NCBI GenBank assembly: GCA_947475095.1 | Contig: CANJLG010000006.1 | Span: forward strand, 1 to 64,000 | Origin: Flavobacteriales bacterium | GTDB taxonomy: Bacteria > Bacteroidota > Bacteroidia > Flavobacteriales_D > Crocinitomicaceae | DNA: 64,000 bases | Direction: 5' to 3' | Shown: positions 7,640 to 16,463 of the stretch, piece after piece | Position numbering within the stretch: position 1 is the first letter of the stretch | Layout: each line of letters begins with the position of its first letter | Program-made: the position numbers and the translations under genes | Notes under the pieces: model-generated | Databases searched by the model: none | The model's input: only the letters and a program-made list of their open reading frames with translations | Told to the model about the DNA's origin: nothing

Positions 7640-8386
7640 TTACATTAACATCCCACCACAAACGTGAATGGTTTGACCAGTGATGTAAGCAGACATATCT
7701 GAAGCAAGGAATACGGTAGCATTGGCGACATCAATGGGCTGTCCACCTCTTTTCAAAGGAATACTTTTTCTCCAACTTTCTACCACCGTCTGATCTAATA
7801 CTTCCGTCATTTCGGTTTCAATAAATCCTGGGGCAATGGCATTACAACGTATGTTTCTCGATCCTAATTCTGCAGCAATTGATTTAGTAAAACCAATTAA
7901 TCCAGCTTTCGAAGCAGCATAATTCGACTGACCAGCATTTCCCTTCACTCCAACAACAGAAGACATATTGATAATTGACCCTTTTCGTGCCCTCAACATT
8001 GGTTGCTGCACCGCTTTCGTTAAATTAAAAGCAGATTTAAGATTGGTATTAATCACTTCGTCCCATTGTTCTTCAGTCATCCGCATTAAGAGCGTATCAC
8101 GCGTTATCCCAGCATTATTAACGAGAACATCAATGGTTCCAAATTCAGCTACTATATCCTCCACTAATTTTTGTGCTTCATTGAAATTGGAGGCATCAGA
8201 ACGAAATCCTTTAGCAGTAACACCTGCAGCACTTAACTCCGCAGCCAATACATTCGCTTTTTCTTCTGATGATAAATAAGTAAAAAGAACCGTTGCACCT
8301 TGATTGGCACATTCTTGAGCAATCGCTTTTCCAATTCCCCTTGAGGCTCCTGTAATTAGTACAATTTTGTTTTCAAGTAATTTCAT
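7640..8386 (-). CDS. fabG: 3-oxoacyl-[acyl-carrier-protein] reductase
   Basis: NADPH-dependent reduction of 3-oxoacyl-ACP in fatty-acid elongation. A classical 248-residue short-chain dehydrogenase: cofactor motif GASRGIG (13-19), NNAG (90-93), and catalytic Ser143, Tyr156 and Lys160 in NYAASK. The C-terminus SAYITGQTIHVCGGMLM is typical of FabG. It is the first gene of a four-gene minus-strand unit with hemB, hutH and a membrane protein. On the minus strand a TATCTTTA box lies about 15-25 bases before the ATG, a reasonable -7 element. Other SDR functions are possible, but the motifs and tail support FabG. Confidence 0.93.
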   Translation of the reverse strand: MKLLENKIVLITGASRGIGKAIAQECANQGATVLFTYLSSEEKANVLAAELSAAGVTAKGFRSDASNFNEAQKLVEDIVAEFGTIDVLVNNAGITRDTLLMRMTEEQWDEVINTNLKSAFNLTKAVQQPMLRARKGSIINMSSVVGVKGNAGQSNYAASKAGLIGFTKSIAAELGSRNIRCNAIAPGFIETEMTEVLDQTVVESWRKSIPLKRGGQPIDVANATVFLASDMSAYITGQTIHVCGGMLM

Positions 8387-8443
8387 AACATTAATTTTAC
8401 GGTGTAAAGATACAGATAATGTTTTTTAGGGAACTAAATTCCT

Positions 8444-8451
8444 TATTTTTG
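8444..8451 (+). promoter_or_regulatory. TAnnTTTG -7 promoter element
   Basis: TATTTTTG ends five bases before the ATG of the YiiX-type gene. This matches the Bacteroidota primary-sigma -7 consensus; the expected start of transcription would fall at or next to the start codon. No convincing TTTG box is visible at -33. Confidence 0.55.
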
Positions 8452-8456
8452 AACAT

Positions 8457-9155
8457 ATGAATTTTAAATTAAAAAATATAAATCGCAGCATTTACAGCGT
8501 TTTTTTCTTTGCCGCTATAGTAAGTGGATTTATTTTTACTGTTTCTTTTTCACTTAAAAACCGAAAGCCAGCAAAAGAAATAGCACTTAAAAATAAACTC
8601 GCTGAAATCCAGGTTCAAGACGGAGACATCATTTTTCAATCTTCCTATTCTAAACAAAGTCAAGCGGTTGAAGTCGCAACAGATTCGAAATATTCCCATT
8701 GTGGCATTGTGTTTATCGAAAATAATGTCCCATATGTATACGAAGCTGTGCAACCAGTTGGAAAAAGAAAAATGACAGAATGGATTAGTAGTGGTGTTGA
8801 CCAAACGTATATCGTAAAGCGATTTAAAGGAATAGATACGCTAAAAAATGCATCTCTTTTAAAAATGAGGGAATATGCAGCCTTACAATTTGGAAAAAAC
8901 TATGACGCCTATTTTGCATGGTCAGATAAAGAAATGTATTGTTCAGAACTCGTCTACAAAATATACATGAACTGTATTAATTTCGAATTAGCAATACCGA
9001 AACCACTAAGAGACTTCAAAATAGATGCACCTGTTGTAAGGAAAATAATGCGCGAACGCTATGGGGATAATATTCCATACGATGAATTAATGATTTCTCC
9101 AGGTCAATTGTACGATTCCCCTTCCTTAATTACGGTGTATAGTAATGAAAAATAA
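8457..9155 (+). CDS. YiiX-type permuted papain-like protein (C92 family)
   Basis: A 232-residue protein anchored by one N-terminal helix (about 13-32). It then has the order of motifs of permuted papain-fold amidases of the YaeF/YiiX group: DGDIIFQ (55-61), ATDSKYSHCGIV with His81, YEAVQPV with Glu96, and MYCSELVYKIY with Cys162 as nucleophile. In papain itself Cys precedes His; here it follows, which is the hallmark of the family. Members are thought to act on lipids or peptide-like bonds at the envelope; the substrate is unknown here. The end of the gene overlaps cysC by 11 bases, so the two are co-transcribed. Confidence 0.85.
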   Translation: MNFKLKNINRSIYSVFFFAAIVSGFIFTVSFSLKNRKPAKEIALKNKLAEIQVQDGDIIFQSSYSKQSQAVEVATDSKYSHCGIVFIENNVPYVYEAVQPVGKRKMTEWISSGVDQTYIVKRFKGIDTLKNASLLKMREYAALQFGKNYDAYFAWSDKEMYCSELVYKIYMNCINFELAIPKPLRDFKIDAPVVRKIMRERYGDNIPYDELMISPGQLYDSPSLITVYSNEK

Positions 9156-9693
9156 AAATGCCGTTTTTACAATCTGGCTAACAGGCTTATCGGGCTCAGG
9201 CAAGACAACACTAGCAAATGCGCTTGGGGAAAAATTCAAAGAAAAAAACATTAATTATTTCTGCATTGATGGCGATATTTTAAGAGCTAGCCTTTGTAAA
9301 GACTTAGGGTTTAGCGATGAGGATCGAAAGGAAAACGTGCGACGCGCTTCTTGCCTTGCAAAAATGATGAATGACCAAGGTCAAATAGCGATTGTTTCCT
9401 TGATATCACCTTATAAAGTAGATAGAGAAACAGCAAAAGAGTACATTGGCGAAAAGAACTTCATTGAAATATTCATCGATTGTTCTTATGAAGAATGCGC
9501 TAAAAGAGATCGTAAAGGCTTATACAAAAAAGTAGAGGATGGCGTGCTTTTTCAATTCACCGGGAAAGACAGTCTATATGAAGCGCCTGAAAATCCTGCT
9601 GTACATATTAAAACAAGCGAAGTAGATGTGTCCACAAGTCTAGGAATGATAATTTCTGAAATTGATCGAAGATTTCCTCTGTTTTTATCTTAA
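9145..9693 (+). CDS. cysC: Adenylylsulfate (APS) kinase
   Basis: Phosphorylates adenosine 5'-phosphosulfate to PAPS in sulfate activation. 182 residues; the P-loop GLSGSGKT lies at 14-21, followed by the family blocks IDGDILRASLCKDLGFSDEDR, ENVRRASCLAKMM and SLISPYK, and near the end the lid segment DGVLFQFTGKDSLYEAPENP. Length and order match stand-alone bacterial CysC. No ATP sulfurylase (cysD/N or sat) or PAPS reductase is nearby, so PAPS may feed sulfation or the partner genes lie elsewhere. The start overlaps the preceding gene by 11 bases. Confidence 0.95.
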   Translation: MKNKNAVFTIWLTGLSGSGKTTLANALGEKFKEKNINYFCIDGDILRASLCKDLGFSDEDRKENVRRASCLAKMMNDQGQIAIVSLISPYKVDRETAKEYIGEKNFIEIFIDCSYEECAKRDRKGLYKKVEDGVLFQFTGKDSLYEAPENPAVHIKTSEVDVSTSLGMIISEIDRRFPLFLS

Positions 9694-9698
9694 AGTAT

Positions 9699-9706
9699 TA
9701 ACTTTG
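9699..9706 (+). promoter_or_regulatory. TAnnTTTG -7 promoter element
   Basis: TAACTTTG ends four bases before the ATG of the rhodanese gene, in the 17-base gap after cysC. It suggests an internal promoter giving a leaderless or nearly leaderless mRNA. Confidence 0.5.
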
Positions 9707-9710
9707 CTTC

Positions 9711-10034
9711 ATGTCAATTCAACAATTATCACCTCAAGACTGTAGCGATTTAATTGCTAGGAATTCTAAGATTCAATGTATTGACGTGCGAGAGCATTAT
9801 GAATATGAATTGGGCAACATTGGATTTACAAACATCCCAATGAGCGAAACGGCATCAATTAGTGAGAAATTTAATCCTGCTCAACAAACGATCATTATCT
9901 GCAGATCTGGAAAAAGAGCGGAGGCAGTTGGGAATTTATTATTGAAAGAATTTCACTTTACCGATATCATAATTGTTGATGGTGGTTTACTCGCTTGGAA
10001 AGCCTCTATTGATTCTACTATTCAACTCGATTAA
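9711..10034 (+). CDS. Single-domain rhodanese-like protein
   Basis: A 107-residue cytoplasmic protein made of one rhodanese fold. It shows CIDVREHYEYELGNI near 23-37 and the active loop CRSGKR at 64-69 with catalytic Cys64, so sulfur transfer is likely. A six-residue loop is the size used with sulfur rather than phosphate substrates. The sulfur donor and acceptor are unknown. Nearby cysC hints at sulfur metabolism, but the link is weak because many rhodaneses stand alone. The DedA gene follows one base after the stop. Confidence 0.9.
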   Translation: MSIQQLSPQDCSDLIARNSKIQCIDVREHYEYELGNIGFTNIPMSETASISEKFNPAQQTIIICRSGKRAEAVGNLLLKEFHFTDIIIVDGGLLAWKASIDSTIQLD

Positions 10035-10035
10035 C

Positions 10036-10692
10036 ATGGAATTTTTCAACGAACTTTTTGCCATATTTCAGCACATTATTAAATTAGATTTCAGTTGGTT
10101 TTTTGAAAACTATTCATCCGCCATTTACATTATTTTATTCGTTGTTATTTTTGTTGAAACTGGATTGGTAGCAATGCCTTTTCTTCCTGGCGATTCTCTT
10201 TTATTTACTGCTGGAATCTTTGCCGCTTCAGGGGAATTGAATTTATCGTACTTGCTTATATTATTACTTATTGCTGCCGTTCTAGGTGATAATTGTAATT
10301 ATTGGATTGGAAGAAAAATCGGTTTACGCGTATTTCAATTGAAATTTCGTTCCAAACAAATCGTCAATAAGAAATACCTTGATCAAACAGAATTGTTTTT
10401 TGTAAAAAATGGTGTAAAAGCAATTATCATGGCACGCTTTGTACCTTTTGTTCGCACATTCGCTCCTTTCGCAGCTGGAATAGGCAAAATGAATTATAAT
10501 CGTTTTTTCTTGTTTGATTTATTGGGCGGCTTTTTATGGATTTTCAGTCTTACGCTTGCTGGCTATCTTCTTGGAGAAGTAGAATGGATAAGAAAAAACA
10601 TAGATTTAGTATGTCTTGGAATTATTTTTATCTCTGTTTTGCCAATGCTTTACGAGTTAATAAAAGGCAAATTGCAAGCTTCGAAAAAATAA
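10036..10692 (+). CDS. DedA family membrane protein
   Basis: 218 residues from the ATG at 10036; an upstream in-frame ATG at 9973 would overlap the rhodanese gene deeply. DedA/SNARE-associated signatures are present: ETGLVAMPFLPGDSLLFTAG at 41-60, GDNCNYWIGRKIG in the middle, and MARFVPFVRTFAPFAAG with its essential arginines. About five hydrophobic segments place it in the inner membrane. Members are linked to lipid flipping and to membrane homeostasis; the Bacteroidota protein's own role is not shown by the sequence. It is probably co-transcribed with the rhodanese gene. Confidence 0.93.
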   Translation: MEFFNELFAIFQHIIKLDFSWFFENYSSAIYIILFVVIFVETGLVAMPFLPGDSLLFTAGIFAASGELNLSYLLILLLIAAVLGDNCNYWIGRKIGLRVFQLKFRSKQIVNKKYLDQTELFFVKNGVKAIIMARFVPFVRTFAPFAAGIGKMNYNRFFLFDLLGGFLWIFSLTLAGYLLGEVEWIRKNIDLVCLGIIFISVLPMLYELIKGKLQASKK

Positions 10693-10812
10693 TAATTCAT
10701 CAATAAAATAGCACCTCGACACGTAATTAATATGTAACCTTTTATTTATTTTTACTTCTGTGCAATTTTATTTAATTTTACGTCGTCTTTCGAAAGTAAA
10801 AAAATAAAAAAA

Positions 10813-13221
10813 ATGATAAGAACGTTCTATTTCCTGCTCTTTAGCATAACACTTTTTTCGGTAAACAAAGCATTTTCTCAAGTTTCGGGTTGCCCCAATG
10901 CCGATTTTTCACAAAACTCTTTTGTCAATTGGTCTGGTGCAGTAGGTAATTGTTGTGGAATCAACACGCCTACCCCAACACCTGGTGGAATTCAACCTGG
11001 TCAGCACGAAATTATGACTGGAGGTATTGATCCTGCCGTTACCTGTTTTGCATTGTCAACAGTGCCTCCAGGCGGAACTTATTCTGCTAGAGTTGGAGAT
11101 GGTCAAGGGATTGGCGCAATGGCTGCTAGATTACAATACAATTTCACGGTAACCCCACAATCCAATTTAATTATTGTTCAGTATGCGGTTGTTTTAGAAA
11201 ATCCAGGTCATAGTGTGATGCAACAACCACGTTTCGAAATTCAACTATTTGATCAAGCAGGAAATCCTATTCCCTGTACCTTCTACCAAGAGGCAGCTTC
11301 GGGAGGAAATCCGGGATGGGGATATTGTGGTGGTGGTCTTCAATATAAAGACTGGACGACTTTCGGGGTTGAAGTGACCAATTATGTTGGACAAACTGTT
11401 ACCCTAGATGTAGCAACTGGAGATTGTTCTCAATCAGGACATTATGGATACGCTTATGTTTCTGCTTCGTGTAGCTCACTTAATTTATCTGCACTCTACT
11501 GCGAAAATGGCAATAGCAACTCTGCAACCTTATCTGCACCCGCAGGATTTGCAAACTATGTTTGGACAGATGCTGCTCCACCATATACGCAATTAGGTGT
11601 TGGTCAAACCATTAATATTCCCAATATTACCCAAGATTCTGTTAATTGTGCCATTACCTCCTCGAACGGTTGTATTGCCAACTTAACCACCGAAGTATTA
11701 CCTGCAGAAGTCGTTGGTAGTATTGTAGACTCGAACGTATGTGCTGGAAATCAAACCTTACTTTACAATTTAACCTCATTTACCAACTCCGCTGTTGATA
11801 GTATTTTTTGGTCATCATCTGATGGTTATACCGACACCACCTTCAACTTCAATCACACTTTTCCTGGCCCAGGGATCTACAATGTTGACCTCATTGTTCA
11901 GAATACTGCAAATTGTATAGATACCGTTTCAACGACCGTGGAGGTTTTCGAAAACCCAATAGCTTCCTTTGGCTTTGACGACGTGTGTCTCGGGCAAACG
12001 GCCGTTTTTAATGCTAGTAGTAGCTTACTTGGAAACGATACCATTACTAATTATTGGTACGTAAATAATGATACCTTAATTGGTGACACCGTCACCGTTT
12101 ATTTTAATGGTCCAAATAATTATCAGGTAGATTTAATTGCTTTGACTGAAAATGGTTGTTCGGATACCATTTCACAGCAATTCACTGTATTTAATAATCC
12201 AACTGCCAACTTTACCATTGCAGAATCTTGTATCGATGACGCTGTTCTTTTTGACAATACGACGGCAAGTATTTCATCCTTTACCCAATTTGGTTGGTAT
12301 TACAACAATCAGTTGATCGATACCACATTAGATCTCAGTTACATTTTTAATACCCCAGGAAACAATACCATGACCTTGGTAGCAGTTGATTCCTTTTCAT
12401 CTACTGTTTTTTGTGACGACACCATCAGCATAAATTTCTTTGTGCACGATTTACCTATTACATCTTATACAGCAGATACCATTCAATGTGAAGATGTTGG
12501 TTTTGTGATTAATAACTTTTCATCGGTTTCAACAGGAGAAACTTTATCATACGAGTGGACCATCTCAGGAAACCCAATCAGTACCACGCCCAATTTAAGC
12601 ACAGTTATTAATAACGCCGGTGTTTATCCCATCAATTTAACAGTTACATCTTCCTTTGGTTGTGAAACAGATTCGACCATAGACATGTATGTGATGGCGA
12701 CACCTGTACCTCCTGTTCTCAGCTTTAATACACCTGAGTGTCCTGGAGATGACTTTTTCTTGACAGCTGTTGGCGAGCCTAATTCAACCATTTTGTGGAC
12801 TGGACCAAACAACTACACCTCTACGTTATTCAACAGTACTTTTCCTTTAGATGAAAATGAAATGGGAATTTATACGGCGTTTTTGACCTCAGAATACGGC
12901 TGTATTTCGGATACCACGCAGATTGACGCAACCATTACCTATACCATGACCTTCGATGATTTTGACTTTCCAAATGTCATCACTCCAAATTCAGATCAAG
13001 TAAACAATGAATTGGATTTAAAATCGTACTTCATGACCTGTGATGAATTTACCCTTTATATATTTAATCGCTGGGGCAACTTGGTTTGGGAACAATCCCA
13101 AGATTCTCCTTTCTTCCGAGGGGTTGATAAAGGTGGTAAAGATCTAGAAGATGGCGTTTATATTTACAAACTAGTGTTTGAAAACTTCGAAAAGCAAGGA
13201 TTTATTCACGTTGTTCGTTAA
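10813..13221 (+). CDS. Large secreted PKD-type protein with T9SS type B sorting domain
   Basis: An 802-residue extracellular protein. Signal peptide at 1-22 (ending NKAFSQ). Residues 23-220 form an N-terminal Cys-rich beta domain. From about 225 to 700 come several PKD-like beta-sandwich repeats, recognisable by repeated patterns such as NPIASFGFDDVCLGQTAVF and NPTANFTIAESCIDDAVLF. The last 85 residues, from FPNVITPNSDQVNNELDLKS to the end, are a CHU_C / gliding-motility-type C-terminal domain with LYIFNRWGNLVWE and DGVYIYKLVF, the type B signal for export through T9SS. It is probably an adhesin or a cell-surface structural protein. It stands alone and converges with the next gene, the stop codons abutting. 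Confidence 0.92.
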   Translation: MIRTFYFLLFSITLFSVNKAFSQVSGCPNADFSQNSFVNWSGAVGNCCGINTPTPTPGGIQPGQHEIMTGGIDPAVTCFALSTVPPGGTYSARVGDGQGIGAMAARLQYNFTVTPQSNLIIVQYAVVLENPGHSVMQQPRFEIQLFDQAGNPIPCTFYQEAASGGNPGWGYCGGGLQYKDWTTFGVEVTNYVGQTVTLDVATGDCSQSGHYGYAYVSASCSSLNLSALYCENGNSNSATLSAPAGFANYVWTDAAPPYTQLGVGQTINIPNITQDSVNCAITSSNGCIANLTTEVLPAEVVGSIVDSNVCAGNQTLLYNLTSFTNSAVDSIFWSSSDGYTDTTFNFNHTFPGPGIYNVDLIVQNTANCIDTVSTTVEVFENPIASFGFDDVCLGQTAVFNASSSLLGNDTITNYWYVNNDTLIGDTVTVYFNGPNNYQVDLIALTENGCSDTISQQFTVFNNPTANFTIAESCIDDAVLFDNTTASISSFTQFGWYYNNQLIDTTLDLSYIFNTPGNNTMTLVAVDSFSSTVFCDDTISINFFVHDLPITSYTADTIQCEDVGFVINNFSSVSTGETLSYEWTISGNPISTTPNLSTVINNAGVYPINLTVTSSFGCETDSTIDMYVMATPVPPVLSFNTPECPGDDFFLTAVGEPNSTILWTGPNNYTSTLFNSTFPLDENEMGIYTAFLTSEYGCISDTTQIDATITYTMTFDDFDFPNVITPNSDQVNNELDLKSYFMTCDEFTLYIFNRWGNLVWEQSQDSPFFRGVDKGGKDLEDGVYIYKLVFENFEKQGFIHVVR

Positions 13222-13743
13222 TTAAAACAAACTTTGCAGTTCTTTTTTAAGATATTCCACTGCAATATTTGTTGGCAATTCTCCAACTTCAGATGTAGAT
13301 GCTAGAATAGCTGAAGAGAGCATAATAGAATCCGTGCTTGCTCCGATTTTTCCACTTGAAATATTGATGAGTTTAATCGTTTCCTCCTTTGCATCTTGAA
13401 GGAGTTTCCAACCCAATGGTGAGATAAACAACTGTTGGGCAACATTGTGATCATATTCATCCCTGATTGTTTTTAATAATTGCGCCTGAAACATAGAGGC
13501 GGGCATCTCCGGGTTTTGCATTCTCATAACTAGACTATTAGGGTTAATTCGCTCCAAAAATAGTATAGCGCGCTGGTATGCCTCAACCCTATTTGGCAAA
13601 AAGAATTCTTGTCGCTGTTTTCTTAATTCCGTCATTAAAATAACCTGTTCAACTCCTTGATGTTTGCGAAGAAAAAATACAACAATAAATAAGATTGATC
13701 CTGTAGATACTAGCAAGGAGCAAAAAAAGATTAGTTCTGTCAT
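13222..13743 (-). CDS. Membrane-anchored protein of unknown function
   Basis: 173 residues with one N-terminal membrane helix (about 4-25) and a cytoplasmic, mostly helical domain. The stretch MTELRKQRQEFFLPNRVEAY followed by QRAILFLERINPNSLVMR and a later NVAQQLFISPLGWKLLQDAKEE is a recognisable conserved block in Bacteroidota proteins of this size, but I cannot give a function. Single-gene unit, divergent from the symporter gene downstream. Confidence 0.75.
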   Translation of the reverse strand: MTELIFFCSLLVSTGSILFIVVFFLRKHQGVEQVILMTELRKQRQEFFLPNRVEAYQRAILFLERINPNSLVMRMQNPEMPASMFQAQLLKTIRDEYDHNVAQQLFISPLGWKLLQDAKEETIKLINISSGKIGASTDSIMLSSAILASTSEVGELPTNIAVEYLKKELQSLF

Positions 13744-13846
13744 GAAAATGGTTTTGATTGCAAATATACTAGCATGTTAACAAACTTTAGTTACAATATT
13801 CTATTTTATACTTTGCTTTAATATCTTTACAACATAAAAATTAACT

Positions 13847-15307
13847 ATGGCACCCACAATAATAACTATTGTTCTATTCGCGTATTTTGGCTTACTACTC
13901 TTTATTGCCTACCTAACCTCAAGAAAAACAACGGCTAAAAGTTTCTTTACAGGAGATAAAAAAAGCCCATGGTACTTAGTTGCTTTTGGCATGATTGGCA
14001 CATCATTATCAGGCGTGACGTTTATTTCCGTTCCGGGTGGTGTTTTAGAAGGTGGCTGGTATTATTACCAAATGGTCTTGGGTTTTTTTATTGGCTACTT
14101 TGTCATTGCTTTCGTACTTCTTCCCATCTATTATAAACTGAATCTCACCTCCATTTACCGATATTTGGAACATCGCCTTGGCTTTACTGCCTATCAATGG
14201 GGTGCTGGATATTTTATATTATCTCGCACGCTCGGAGCAACCGTTCGTTTATATTTGGTAATAAATGTACTGCAACTCTTTGTTTTTGATTCATTAGGCA
14301 TTCCTTTCTGGTTCTCGAGTGTTTTAATTATCGTCATGATCATAGCATACACCTTACAAGGTGGTGTGAAGACAATTGTTTGGACCGATACCTTACAAAC
14401 GGTTTTTATGCTCTTAGCGCTAGTGGTATGCATTTTTGCCATTCAGTCTGAGCTCAATTGGAGCTGGGGTCACATTTGGGATCAATTGGAAAAAACAAAC
14501 ATGACTAAACTTTGGAGTACCGATTATTTACGGAAAGATTACTTCCTTAAACATGTTATTGGTGGCGCTTTTATTACCATCGCCATGACAGGTCTTGATC
14601 AGGAAATGATGCAAAAAAACATTAGTGTTAAATCCTTAAAGGATGCTCAAAAAAACATGGTGGTTTTTAGCGTTGTTTTATTGCTTGTAAATGCCCTATT
14701 TCTTTTCCTTGGCGGCGTGTTGTATCTGTATGCAAGTCAGCAAGGACTTAGTTTTAAACCCGACGATGTTTTTCCAACCATTGTACAGAAACACCTTCCA
14801 CTTGGCATCTTTATTATTTTTATTATCGGCTTAATTTCGGCACTATTTCCATCTGTTGATGGTGCAATTACAGCCCTCACGTCATCATTCTGTATCGATA
14901 TACTAGGCTTTGAACGAAATAAAACATTGAATGAAAAACAACAAATTAGGTTGCGGAAAATCATTCATTTGTCCTTTGCTTTGCTTTTCTTACTTCTTGT
15001 CTTTTATTTTAAATGGATGGATAATAAGAGTATAGTTGATCTCATATTCTTAATTGCTGGCTATACCTATGGTCCCTTACTTGGTTTATTTGCTTTTGGT
15101 ATTTTAACAAAACGAACACTAAGAAACGTAATGGTTCCAATTGTTTGTTTGGTATCGCCACTTATCTGTTATTTATTACAAACTAATTCAGCAGATCTTT
15201 TGAACGGATATGCATTTGGGCATGAGTTATTATTATTAAATGGAAGTATTACCTTTACCTTATTATACTTAACGAGTAAGCGTTCCGCGGAAGCAATAAA
15301 GCAATAA
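13847..15307 (+). CDS. Sodium:solute symporter (SSS family)
   Basis: A 486-residue inner-membrane transporter with about 13 hydrophobic helices. Family signs are TGDKKSPWYLVAFGMIGTSL followed by SGVTFISVPG (residues about 35-65), GYFILSRTLGATVRL and the helix with TGLDQEMMQKNIS. These place it in the SLC5-like SSS group, which couples Na+ to uptake of sugars, amino acids, vitamins or anions; the solute cannot be called from sequence. It is followed after ten bases by a GlmU-like nucleotidyltransferase gene on the same strand, so the two may be transcribed together. Confidence 0.92.
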   Translation: MAPTIITIVLFAYFGLLLFIAYLTSRKTTAKSFFTGDKKSPWYLVAFGMIGTSLSGVTFISVPGGVLEGGWYYYQMVLGFFIGYFVIAFVLLPIYYKLNLTSIYRYLEHRLGFTAYQWGAGYFILSRTLGATVRLYLVINVLQLFVFDSLGIPFWFSSVLIIVMIIAYTLQGGVKTIVWTDTLQTVFMLLALVVCIFAIQSELNWSWGHIWDQLEKTNMTKLWSTDYLRKDYFLKHVIGGAFITIAMTGLDQEMMQKNISVKSLKDAQKNMVVFSVVLLLVNALFLFLGGVLYLYASQQGLSFKPDDVFPTIVQKHLPLGIFIIFIIGLISALFPSVDGAITALTSSFCIDILGFERNKTLNEKQQIRLRKIIHLSFALLFLLLVFYFKWMDNKSIVDLIFLIAGYTYGPLLGLFAFGILTKRTLRNVMVPIVCLVSPLICYLLQTNSADLLNGYAFGHELLLLNGSITFTLLYLTSKRSAEAIKQ

Positions 15308-15317
15308 AAAATTAAGC

Positions 15318-16460
15318 ATGAAGATTATTTTATCCGACTTTGAAGCACACTTACGCTTTGCCCCTCTCTCTCTTACGCGCCCAATTGGCGATATTCGCGT
15401 AGGATTATTTACCAACCTGGAGCGATGGTCAATTTTATTACCTGATGATCATATAGGCTTTCAATCAGAAAGTTACTTGAGAGATGAATTCGAAGAGCTT
15501 AACGATGGAAAAATCGTAAACGCTTGTATTATTCCAAATGAAGATTTTGTCGCTTCCATCGTTTATCTGGAAGACAACTGTCGCTTAATGCTTGGCAATA
15601 ATACAATGGCAATCAGTGGGACTGGAAAGAATATCATTAATTATAAAGGAGAAATGCCTATTCTAATTAATAACCGCTGGGAATTACTTTCAGTAAATGC
15701 TGCGGCGATTAGCAATGATATCGATCTTATTAAAGAAAGTATATCATATCAGAAAATCCCAAAAGATGTTATTGTAATTGGGCCTAAGGATTCAATTTAT
15801 TTAGAAGAGGGAGCAATCCTTTCCGCTTGTACCTTGAACTCAAAGGAAGGTCCAATTTATATTAGCAAAGGTGCAGAAGTGATGGAGGGCGCACTTATTC
15901 GCGGTCCGTTTGCGCTGTGTGAAAATGCCGTTGTTAAAATGGGCACTAAAATTTACGGCGCAAGCACAATTGGTCCATTTTGTAAAGTAGGAGGCGAATT
16001 AAGTAATGTAATTTTTCAATCCTACTCAAACAAAGGACATGATGGATTTTTAGGAAATTCATACATTGGCGAATGGTGTAATTTAGGTGCAGATACCAAC
16101 GTTTCCAATCTAAAAAATAATTATGACTCAGTGCGTTCTTATTGCTATGAGAAGAAAGAAGAAGTCAATACAGGTTTACAATTTCTAGGTTTATTTATGG
16201 GCGATCATTCTAAAACAGGTATTAATAGCATGTTTAATACGGGCGCTGTTGTTGGTGTATCTTGTAATCTATACGGAGCTGGCTTTTTCCCTAAACACAC
16301 GCTTTCATTTTCATGGGGTGAACCCAATGCACTCGAACCATTTAGAATTGAAAAATCCTTAGAATACGCCAATAAAATGATGGAAAGAAGATCAGAGAAA
16401 TTATCGGCAGAAGAGGAAAATATATTAGTGCATCTCAAAGATGTCTATGGACTAAAATAA
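15318..16460 (+). CDS. GlmU-like putative sugar nucleotidyltransferase
   Basis: A 380-residue protein of the GlmU-like family common in Bacteroidota. The N-terminus MKIILSDFEAHLRFAPLSLT then RPIGDIRVG replaces the usual LxxGxGTRM nucleotide loop with a family-specific version. The C-terminal half (about 150-330) is a left-handed beta-helix built of hexapeptide repeats (for example GPIYISKGAEVMEGALIRGP and NSYIGEWCNLGADTNVSNLK), as in sugar-phosphate nucleotidyltransferases with an acyltransferase domain. A role in activating a sugar for envelope polysaccharide or peptidoglycan is likely but the sugar is unknown. It starts ten bases after the symporter gene. Confidence 0.88.
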   Translation: MKIILSDFEAHLRFAPLSLTRPIGDIRVGLFTNLERWSILLPDDHIGFQSESYLRDEFEELNDGKIVNACIIPNEDFVASIVYLEDNCRLMLGNNTMAISGTGKNIINYKGEMPILINNRWELLSVNAAAISNDIDLIKESISYQKIPKDVIVIGPKDSIYLEEGAILSACTLNSKEGPIYISKGAEVMEGALIRGPFALCENAVVKMGTKIYGASTIGPFCKVGGELSNVIFQSYSNKGHDGFLGNSYIGEWCNLGADTNVSNLKNNYDSVRSYCYEKKEEVNTGLQFLGLFMGDHSKTGINSMFNTGAVVGVSCNLYGAGFFPKHTLSFSWGEPNALEPFRIEKSLEYANKMMERRSEKLSAEEENILVHLKDVYGLK

Positions 16461-16463
16461 TGA

